Shown piece after piece: positions 29,001 to 41,000 of a DNA stretch of 64,000 nt. The position numbers were made by a program, and so were the translations under genes. Position 1 is the first letter of the stretch. Every line of letters starts with the position of its first letter. The stretch lies in NCBI GenBank assembly GCA_030549495.1, contig JAUIRK010000320.1, positions 1-64,000 on the forward strand, read 5' to 3'. The notes under the pieces are model-generated. The model ran no database searches, was not told the DNA's origin, and worked only from the letters and a program-made list of their open reading frames with translations. The stretch comes from Nectonema munidae. Taxonomy: Eukaryota > Nematomorpha > Nectonematoida > Nectonematidae.

Positions 29001-32000
29001 TTCTAGTTTTTTTCAAGCAATAAGCAAATTTACTTTGAAAGTTTTGCTACATTTAACTTCGACTCATCTCTTTGAAAGGGCTTTTTCTACTCTTCTAATG
29101 TGCACATCAAAGACACGAAATAGACTGCATGCTGAAGCTGACATGTGATGTGACTTCTTATTGTCTTCAACTAAATAACACTTCTTCAAGTTAAAATACC
29201 TTTTATTTTATAATTGAAAAAAAAAATTTTAATGTATTATTTTCTTTTTTTGTTTAATAATTAAAAAAATAATAACTATTTTAAAAAACTCCTTGTGTTT
29301 TGGAGAGCCGTGGGCTAGTTAAAAAGTTATGCCTGTTAAAATGTATCTTTCCCTCACTAATTTTTACTACAACTAACACATTGGGTATTTACTAACTAAG
29401 AAATGTTACTACGCATATTTACGTATAATATTTTGATGTTTTTATATTTAGCTTGTGGAACTTTTAACGATGCTGGATGTCACAAGTGTCAATGATGCTC
29501 CGCGTATTACATCTGCATGCTTTAAACTCAATTCTCTGCAATTGCATGCCGTCCTCTCCAACATTTCAACGAATTCTCCCGCCTTTGAGGTATTCTATGT
29601 AGATACTTGTTATGTTAGCGAACGTTTCTTATGCTCGATATTTTATCTGTTGGGAAGAAGCTTAAAATAGCATTAGTCTGTTTTTGCATTATCTTAGTGT
29701 CTATTTCTTTAGTTAAACACCTACCTACAGTGGAGCTGTTATTTAAGCGTGATCCCAAAACGTAAATATTGAAATTTAATTTGCTTATTCACAATTTAAT
29801 TTTACATTTTCAAGTTCAATGTGACACTTAGCAATAACAAAATTGAATTTACCTTTGTTTTCATATATTAAAAAACCGACACAGATAGAAAACATATTTG
29901 ATAAAATGCTTTTATTAAAAATGATAAATTTTGATTAAAAATTTTATTATCTTTCAGCTCATTTTTTTCAATTTAATATAAAATTTAAATATTAAATAAA
30001 CCTGTTTTAATTCCTGAAAAATAGAATAAATCAAAATGTCCAAATTTTATATTTTTTTGATTTTGTTTTTCTATTATAAATTTGCTAAATGTCCTCGTTT
30101 TAACTTGAAAAGGTTTAGAATGGGAATATTTTGTTTTTGAAATGTATATTTTTTGTTGCGACAAAGATTGCATCCATGATAAGCATTTTCTTACTTACTA
30201 AATAAAAAATTCCTTCCCCCTTTTTTTACTATAGGGGGCGAGAGTAAGGTTGGCTAGATGCTGGATTCGATAACTCAAGGTCTTGGGTTCGATTCCGCAT
30301 CAAGCCTGCTTTCCTCATATTTCGATACAATCGGCGCAATTGTGCCTTCTCGATGAAAACACCCCGGGGTACCTTTACCTTACTAATTCAAAAATTACTT
30401 TTCCAAAGTTCCTGTCAATCAAAAATATTTTTACTCTTTTCAGCTTCTTATGTGCATGAACTTTTAAATTTTAGGAATTGATAGGATGTGTTGTTGCCAT
30501 CGCTCAAAGATCTTGTGATGAAATTTGTAGACAGGAAGGTAAGTTGGTTACTTTGGAGGAAGACATACAGCCTTCCAATCTACCATTTTTGATGCCTGAA
30601 GATGGATTCAGTTCGGAAATCATTCGTCACATGCCCTCATCCATGGCCTTTTTCGTGGAGACTCTCTTCAATAAAAGTATGCGGTTTTCATTTCACAGCT
30701 ATACTATATATTGTCTAACCTCGTTTTACCGCTACCTGAAAAAAATTCGCGGTTTAACCAAGGTGTCAGTAAATCGAGGAAAAACAAAATGTAATTTTAA
30801 AATTTTTTTATGCATAAAAATAAATATTAAATGGAATTTAAGTTTCTATTGCTTGACCATAATTTATACATGTTCTTTCTGTTCATTATATTGAATCATA
30901 ATAAGTTATGGCAATAAATCGAGGAAATTTGATTACGGCTAAAATACAATTGTTTTTCAAATTTTATCGCCGATAATTGAAAATAGAGGGAATTCATAAC
31001 CTTTGAAAGAATTTGGAAAAATGAGGTCTGAATGATAAGCCGGGTTTGCAAAAAAGGGCGGTCGCATAAAAGCGCCGTTACACTTTACATATCTTCTGTA
31101 ATAAGTTGCAATCACACTATTATTCGTTGTTGTGTATTGCAAGTGTATTTATGGTTCTTTTTAACCGAATGGTAGCGACTTTTTAAGGCGTGTCTTGTGC
31201 CACATCTGGGCAGCGTTTGAGAGAGAACGATTGATTTAATTCTAGATCACACGTCTCAAAAATATTCACCTTCTCGAAGTCATATAAATCGTAAAAAATT
31301 TCCACTAAAATTGGAAGTAATTATAAAAATAGAGAGAAGAAGAATTTATATTACTCTTTGAATTTTATCTTAGGAACATGCTCTCCCATTTAAACTCAAC
31401 TTTGCTGAATCTCAAGGGAGATGTTATATTGCGCAAGGTTTAGTAGTTGAAAAACACTCTTAAACGTCTTTCGTTTAAATAGACACCACTCCAACTAATG
31501 TAATTTAGGATCAATCATTATATCGAAGTGGAAACCTTAAATGCTTTGACTTGGAGTAGCATATTTCCTTTCCTATCATTTTTTGTGAAACGAACACTAA
31601 AAATAGTTAAACACTCAAAATTAACGATTTTGCATGAGAGAACAAAAATACTTGTTCAAATTAAATTATATATTTAAAAAGCCTTTTCAATAAAAGGAAT
31701 TGGCGGTGTTATGTAATTAGTACATAATTCCCTGAGATCCTGGTACCAATATCAAAAAGTTATATGACTGGGACTTAAATTGTTGATTCTAGCTACCAAT
31801 GTCAAAAGGTCTTGTGAATCTGGCTACGATAGTGAGTAATTTCCTTAATCTTAAATTTCGTTAATACTTACTTTAGATAAAAAAAGATTCTACGATCAAA
31901 TTTTGTAATTTTGAATAAGACGTATGTGAAAAACCCATTAGCAAATATATTTTGAGAAATATTTATTTTTATTGTTTTGAATTTCAGCTTTGCTAAAATA

Positions 32001-35000
32001 GCCTAATATACCAAAAGTTAAAAATCTTTCTATCAGGCAAAAAGTGCATACAATTTTATCACTATGATTGTCATAATCCCTTCCTGGCGTACAACATTTA
32101 TTTTGTTTAAGGATTACTGATAAAAGCTCTAGAGTTTACTCAGCCAGGAGATAAAACCACAATATAGTGGTAATTTGATTTTGTAATTGATTTGTCTTAG
32201 AACACATATAGACTAGTACTAACAAGCGTGGTCTACACGAATCTAAAGGTTTTAGCGTTCATTATTCGATTTCACCTCTAAATCATTTAGTCATAACAAA
32301 TCCGCCAAAGGAAGGGAGACTTAGAGATTTACTACAAGAGGCTATTTGAAACGCTTGTCTGCATTTTCCCGCATTTGGAGGATAACTTATAACAATAGAA
32401 AGCCAATGTGTCGCAAATAATAAAAAAATCTGAAAATGTGTTGCGAAGAAGTAATAGCTTCTCATAAAAATAAGATTATATGAAGTTAAGCTCTCATAAA
32501 AGTGAAGAAACATGGTGGTAGACGTAGCAAATTGATACTGTTATCAAAATTAAGAAAGAAAAATTCAAAAATTGATATTTGCATTAGAAGATCCTGAAGA
32601 AAAGTCCATTTTAAAAGAATAATATAAAAGATCCAACAAAAATGTTAAATTCAAAATCAAATCGGCAAATATGCTAAGTGTAACGAAAATATTTCAAAAA
32701 TAAAGGAATTGAGAAATAATAGAGAAATCTTTAAAATTGCAAAACAGAAAACTCGAAAAAAAGCGATAAACAAAATCAAACTGGATCAAACTTGAAAATT
32801 GATCATTCGCTAGAATTGGTTGTGAAGTAGTAGGGAAATGGAAGAACTATTTTGCTGATCTGGTGGATATATGGGATAAGTACAGTACTACAAATTTAGT
32901 GTGTGGGCGTATAGACAAAATTAAACGAGTTGTAGTTTAAAGAGCTCTTTTAAAAATGAAAAATGGTAAAACTGGAGGGCCAACTGAAATAACAAGAATC
33001 AAATTAAAGTCCAAGAAGGAATTGTAGAAATTTTTTAGAAGTCTTTGTAATAAAATTTTGACAGAAGAAAAACTACCTGAGGGCTAGCGTTGACAGAAAA
33101 GGTGCTATCTTGAACTGCCAAGCATACATGGGGATAAAGCTTTTGGAAATTGATTTTAAAATTTTTGAAAGGATATTAGAAAAAAAACAGGGATAAAATT
33201 AACTTAAATGGGATGCAATTAGGGTTTAGAGGTAGAGTTGGATCAATCGATGCACTTTTTATATCAAGACAAATGCAGGAAAACTTTAGAAAAAAATAGA
33301 GAACCTTGTTTTGCTTTTATTGACTTAGAGAATTGATCGGCTGGGCCGTTAGAGAGCAGACGTGGAAGAATGCAATGCAAAATCAGTGATGACCCCCTAC
33401 AAGGAAACAAACTAGAGTTAAAACAAAGTTTGGATGTAGTAGTTGGTTCAATGGTAGAAGCAGGTTGGATTACACCAATGGTCGGTACTAAGCGCTTTGC
33501 TCTTTACAATAGTAATGGAACAAATGAGCAAAAGAATAAGAGTTAGTCTTGCAACAAAAATTCTCTATGCAGATGACTTGGTCTTGATAGGAGGCTTGCA
33601 AGAAAATTTAAAAACAAAGTTGAAAACTTAAAGGTCAACTGTCAAGAAACTAATGTATTGATATCAAAAATTATTTTAAGTTTAAAGATCAAATATCAGG
33701 AAAATGACCCTTAGGTATATGTAGATCTGGATGGTGCAAATTCAATCAGCTGTCAAATATGCAATAGATGGATATACAAAAAGTGTTTAAAACTTAGTCT
33801 TATCTAAAAAAAGTTGCTCTCTTTCCAATTTGAACTTTGGACTAATAGTTTTGAAGAGGAAGTTAAAATACTTTGACATTAAATGAACAAAATTTTGAAA
33901 TAATAAAAAGTTTTAACTACTTGGGTGATGTTCTGAAAGAAGATGGGTCTTGTGAGTTGGCTAAGCCAAAAAGAATGAGATGTGGATGGAGAAGTTTCAA
34001 AGAGCTAAAAGAAGATGCTGCGACCATCACAAAACATTACATCAATGATAGTAACTTGCCATCTCTTGAGAGAATTGAAGAGTGCTTGAAAAGAAGTAGA
34101 TTGACTTTGCTCGGAAACATTGAAGAAGATATGAAAATTGTTAGCTTGCAAAAGTTGAAAAGAAAATCGAACTGAGTATCGAAGATGGCAAAACACTTGA
34201 CTTCCGGTACATAAAAAGTAGGTTAAAAAGTTATATTTGTTTTTGTAAAGCAAAAACAGTTAATTTTTAATTGTCCATTTATTTTTATAGGAATCATCGA
34301 TTACCAAATCAATAAAGTTTCATCAGGATATTGGATGAAGCTTGCCTCTCAGTTTGTTAAAGACGAGAAATTAAAAATTGATGTAATAATTTTTTATCAC
34401 TAAAATTTTGATCATGTTATTTTATGACACTTTTTCAAGTCTCACTTGTCATCGCATAATTTATCTTTGCCTTCTTCTAACTCCACTTTTCAAAATGGCA
34501 CAAACAGTTCGCTAAAAAAGGTTGTGATTGAAAAAAGTTTAAATGGCAGTCTTGGATTAAGCATTGTCGCTACAAAGGTTCGTTTGTTTCTTCTCTATAT
34601 TTCCGTCAGATTGCGAATTTTTTTTAGCATTTAGTACTGCCTAATTTCATGCTTTTCCATCGTTTATTAGTTAAATATGGGATAAAATGTTTGTTCCGAA
34701 TTAAGCGGCATTTTAATATATATCATCTGAATCTTGTGCGGTGAAATATTAGTACATCCTAAATGAAAACATTTACTTTTTGCAAAAAAATCATAATATT
34801 AACATATTTTTGTAGGATAACTCAGTGATCTATATTTTATTTCTGAGTAGTGTCATATTTTCTTCTTAAAAATTCGCATGGTAATTAAATCCTATTTTTC
34901 ATTATAAGGTCTTTTTCAAATGAAGAATAAATTGAGAAAGATGAAATTCATTACATTTTGCCACGTACGGATGCTCTTTGTACTTTGAAGTAGCTTTTCG

Positions 35001-38000
35001 GAAAAAGCTTATGTTCGCCATTATGATGAGCATCTTCCTTTTCACGATATATGATGTTCTTCTAATCTTTGCATGTAAATGAGTTGCCTCAAAGGCTTAT
35101 TTTACATATCCTTCTAATTAGATCTTTTTATCTTATTCAAAAAATATTAAAATGCTAATTAGATATATTTGTACGGCAGTATTTTGTGCGTGTACTTGTA
35201 TTTGTTGTTATCAGTTGTGAATTTTATACAAGAGTGCATCCTATCTGTTCCTTGGGGAAGACGCAATATTTATAAGAATGTCGTAGTGTTGAATATCATT
35301 TTTATATCATAATTATTTTTGTCGTAGCGCCTTTAAATATTCATTTAAGTTTCCCTGTTGATGATTATTCTTGTGGTGTTTCTTTCCGTGTTTTCTATAC
35401 TGTGTCATAGAGGCCTGTGCTGGGCGGCCCACTTGCGCCACGTTTACTCAAAGGTGTGGTCATTTGTTTATAACTTACTACTTGACGGGGCCGGGTGGGT
35501 TCAATATTCATTAACAAGTCAAATTGCTGGTATTTGCAAATAAATTCTCTTTTAATTCGTATAATTTATAATATATATAACTCATACCGATTGTATAACG
35601 TGTAACATCAGTAAACTACATCACGCACACTGACACTTTTGCGTCATCAAAGCTTGCGCCTTATAATCAAACGATTTTAAGTAAGTACGGTTGCGGGCAT
35701 TTATTTTTTATCGTGAGTGTGGGGCCGGTCCAAAATAATAAAATACTTGACGGGGAGGGTTTGTTCAAATTTTCACAAGCCGTGCAGGTCTCTCCTGTGT
35801 CGCCCTGAATATTTTTTGTGAATATGAAAAATTCTTATGCGGTTTCTTTTTCATGCCAAGTACACTTTTTAAATATAGTCTAAAGCTTTTAAATCTTATA
35901 ATTCTACTTCAATAAAAATCGTTTTAAATATAATTATTCAGACTGGAATTTAAGGAAAATATTATAAAATATGATATCATCTAATAATTAATTAATATAT
36001 TAACAAAAAACTGGTGATAATCGTCATGTTAATGATTCAATGTAAAGGTATACAAAGTTCACATTGAAAAATAGTTAAATAAGGAAAGAAGTAGATTCCT
36101 GACTTACGAAGAAATGAGAAATTGAAAGTAGCTCTCATCGAACTGCTGTAGTATACAAACAAGCATACATATGGAAGATAGATTTCTTTTTATAGATTCA
36201 TGAATCATTATCTCTATTTAGAGGTGAGGAATGTGCAATGATATTTAGCTCTCTAATCATTTTTATCAAACCATGCATATAGGAAAGTAAAAGTAACTGG
36301 AGCCAACGATATATTTAAAAAGAATTAATATTTTTTGATTTTTTAAAGAATATTTTTCCGATTCTTTGATTACAGAATTTTATTTTAATTATTTGACAAT
36401 TATATTATTTAATATTGTGAAGAAATTTCAAAAATATTCGCCGAATGAGGTAAATCAAATCTTACATCTAGCAAAATATGAACTGACAGGTTGGAGATGA
36501 ACCCTCGTAGTATACAAGTTGGAGATGACAATCAAGTTGTCTACTCGCGTTCAACCGTACAAGTTATGAGATTAAGATTTTCTAGTTTCTATTATTCTAT
36601 TAAAATAAAAACTAATAACTCACAAAACAACACTAAATAATTTTCTCTGAAGAACTCAATGAGAGTTAGCTTAGGAGAGTTATATCAGTAAATAAAATTT
36701 GTAATAATTTTTAAAACAAAATAATATATTTTTTTTTAATTTATATATTTAAAATTTATAAAGATGGACCATGTGAAGAAGTAGAAAGAGTACTTAATTT
36801 TCACAAGAATGATCTTCCAAAAAAGGCATCCCATTTATATATAATTGCATAACACATAACACATTTTATGCATAAACACATAAACTTAAATCTGGAGCCG
36901 ATAATGAATAATAACACTGATTTACAAGCTATAGATATCTTACATGGTTTTGACTGTTTATGGTGTAGTTTTTTATGCTGATATCAAATTCATAACTCAT
37001 TTTTTCCATCATGTCGTGTTTTGTAAATATTGACAAAAAACCATTCTTGCTTGTGAGGTTGGATAAGAAAAGCGAAGAAGAACAATCATATGCCATTCGG
37101 AGTTCCAACGATATAGCGAGAGTCAAGCAACCACTTTACTGACTGCTATTTTTGTTTAACTAGTGTCATTGGCTTTTCATATAAAACTCTTCATTCTGTA
37201 AAATATCCAGAAGTTGATGCACTTTCAAAACCAGTTTCTCATTATTCTATAAGTTGTCCAATACCAATACCACCAACAAATTACACAGTTGATGAAGAAG
37301 AACATAAACATTCAACTTCGGTTTCCAGCTATGATTCTAACAGTGACTACCAGGCTGAAAAGGATATACATTTAGTGAATAATGAGACCTTGTCCGAGAT
37401 TGGGCTTTAACAAAAGATCAGGCCGAATTACTCGGTTCAGGTCTCAAAGAATTTAATTTGTTGGCACCTGGCGCAACTACTTTGCGCTTTCGTAACAGCC
37501 ATAAGAAACTTGTTAAATTCTTCGCTATGAATGACACACTTTGCTACTGCTCACACATTGAGGGACTTATGGTAAGCCTCGGGATTGAACACAATGGCGA
37601 TTGCTCATTGATTCATCTAAAACAAGCTTGAAAGCAATATTATTGCACAATGGTAACGAAAATGCATCATTTCCTGTAGGATATTTTATTCATTCTAAAG
37701 AAACTTATGAAAGCATGTCACTTCTTGAAAAAATAAAGCATCCTCAATATAAAAGGTTCTTCTGTGGCGATTTGAAGGTTGTTAACATTTTAATCGGCTT
37801 GCAAATAGGATACACAAAGTACTGCTGTTTTATTTGTGAATGAGATAGCAGAGATAGAAAACAACACTGCGTGAATAAGATTTGGCCAATTAGAAATTCA
37901 TTTCAGCCAGGAGAGAAATGCCATTGATTGGAAAAATAAAGTGCTCATTCTGGGCCAGCCCTTCACATCAAGTTGGGCCTCATGAAGAACTTTTTGAAGA

Positions 38001-41000
38001 CGCTAAATATTGAATCAGAAGCTTTCAAATATTTATGCAAAATGTTTCTAAAGTTGCGTTATGTTAAAGTAAAAGAGAGAGTGTTCATAGGTCCACAAAT
38101 AAAAAAAGTCATTGCTGATACAACCTTCCAGACCTTATTGAAAAAAGGCATGGGCGGCCTTTATAACTATATTTAGCCAATTTCCTGGGCAATAACAAGT
38201 CTGAAGACTATGTTCAAATTGTAGAAAACTGCATCAGTGCCTATAAAGAATTGGGTGCAAATATGTCACTGGAGAAACATCTCCTCAACTCTCATCTTGA
38301 TTTCTTCCCTGAAAACCTAGGTTCTGGAGTGATGAACACGGGAAACGTTTTCCATCGAACATTTCAGTGATGGCGTCACGATATTAAGGCTGATGGAGTG
38401 CAACAATGCTAGCGGATTACTGCTGGACCCTTCAGCGTGATAAACAAAATATTCAATATAAACGAAAATCAACAGTCTCAAGCCGAAAACTTTTTAATAT
38501 ATTTATTACTAATGCGTATCTTATAGTGCATGAGGTTTTTCATTTTATAATAATTCTTATCATATAAATCCTTTTATTTTTATTCTTATTTTATATCAAT
38601 TTTTTTTACTTATGTAACAATAAAATAAATGAATTATAATTTTTTAAAGTCTTATATCACAAAAATGGTGGTTTATAGCGAAAAAGGGATTTCATATCTT
38701 GAATCAGGGTATTTTACTTGTATAAAAACAGTTCCTGGATACTAAGTTATCCACAACTTTTTAAAAAGGTTGTTCAGTGAATTTTCTAAATCTTCGATAT
38801 CTAAAATAGTCATCACATTGCGGCACTACAACTAAGTAAAGTGTACACATCGGAAGCATCCACTGAAGTGTCAAATAAAACTATAGGATGAAGAAGGCTA
38901 TTAAGTTTTACTATGTTTTCACCAACGGGAACGAATGATACAATGGAGGAGAACAAGACACATTGGCACAACTTGGAGCCAACGAATCACGGCTCGAATA
39001 TCTTGACCTTTTAGTTATTAGCCATAAGTAACTAAGCCGTCAACTATTCAATGAAAATATTTGTAAAACTTTGTTTTACGCATTGGTCATGATATAAAGA
39101 TATCGAATAACTTAAAGTCATTTAAAATCAGTAAATAATTTCTAAAAGTGTGTAGCAAGTTCAAAAATGATATTAATAAACTCTTCAAAAAGATCTAACG
39201 CTTATGGGCTATATGTGAAGACAAATCCTACTAAAAAGCAATTCAATCATTCTTTCTCCTTGGTTGTCAAATGTTTTAATAAAGATGATAAAACTATTGC
39301 TGATAAATAAGTGGAGAACGCCACTCCACCTAAAAACAAGTTTTACTTTAAAAGTTAAAAAAATAATGATTCTGTTTTACTTGAATCGAGATCCAATCTC
39401 AATAACTTGAATACATGACAAAAAAATTGATTTAGAATATTTGAAACCTAAGTCTCTTTATTTTTGTATTAAAGAAGTGGGCAAATTATTATTAGACCAT
39501 TAATGAGTTAGAAATGGAATTAGAAAATAATACTAATATAATGAATTTCTTGATATTAAGTTTTTGGACAAATCGGTTATGTAACATTATCATAAAATTT
39601 ATAGTCTTGTTAAAGCCATTTATATAATAAATTTCACAAAATTTTTTGAAGAATTTTTACAAGATTTTGATTTTTATCTTAACCATTTGATTTCAAGACA
39701 TTTTTCTGCATGACGTTAATATTAATCAATTTAAGTTAAATAAACTTCTTATTCATAAATCTCTTTCGAATTCCAATATCTCTGATCGTTTTCCAATTTT
39801 TCTATCAATTAACAGTTAACCCCGATTATGTTAAGCCTTTTTTGGCTGTTGAAAGTTATATTTTTATTCCGTTTGTGACAAAAATATAAAAAAATATTTT
39901 TATTGTTGTTCTTATGCCAAATTACAGTAATTAGAATAAGCTTTACATTTTCATTGATTTTGCGGATATATTTTTATTTTTTCATATAAAATCACCCGTA
40001 TCATCACATATGAAGCTCTGGTCATATAGGGATACAATTTTGAAAATATAAAAAATTATCTAAAATTTCATTTGTAAAACATAATATTTTATTTTATTTG
40101 AAAGAGATCAAAAATAAAAATGAATGACATGAATATATATTATATGTAAAAAGGTTAATATACCATAGACTAGAGGCTTGCGCGGAGCTGGCCACTCGTA
40201 CGGATTTGTGGGATTGGTTGTGGTTGCGAATAATTTGTTTAAAACTTACTACGGGGCGGGGCTGGTGGGTTCAGTATCAGTACTGCTGTTTACTTTAAGA
40301 TTGTATAAAGTCTAACCCAAAGCTTTCATTAAAGTTAATTTAATGATTTAGTCACACCTATACCTCAAATATAGTTTGAAGCTGTTTAAAGTCCTCTTGC
40401 GTTTGCAGGTGAATTTAATGGCGAACAAATTGAAAATTTTGGAGAAAAATAAAATACATGAGTATTTGTTATTCGTTGAAAACTGTTCCAACATTTTAAC
40501 CCTATTAGCCCCCCCCCCCTCCTAAGAGCAATGTGATGACTATTTTAGATAGAAGATTTAGAAAATTCACTGAATAACACTTTTTAAAAAGTTGTGGATA
40601 ACTCTTTCACTGTTGAATTATATCCATTCAAATTTTATGACTTTTCTTAAAATTATTGGCTGCATCTTTTGGTACTATTTCCATGGTAGTTGAATGCTCT
40701 TTTCATGTCAAAAACTGTCAATCAAAAATGAACATTTTCAACAAAATTTTGACATTATCTGTAGTTAATCGTATAACTTAGAGTCTATATTAGATACGCC
40801 CTTAAAAATTTATAATTGTGTACAGTTTTTAACGCATAACACTTTATATATTTAATTTTTTCAATAATCATGATAACTTTTTAGAAAATGTCAATCAAAA
40901 TTTTCATTGATGAGAAATATATCTAACATAATATTCCTTCAAATTTTACATGAAATATATGTTTTTATATCAAATCAACCTTGCTAGTTTCACTTCTGAA

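Noticed and set aside
36480-36560. Tandem repeat of GGTTGGAGATGA
   Set aside because: Only two short copies; could be chance.
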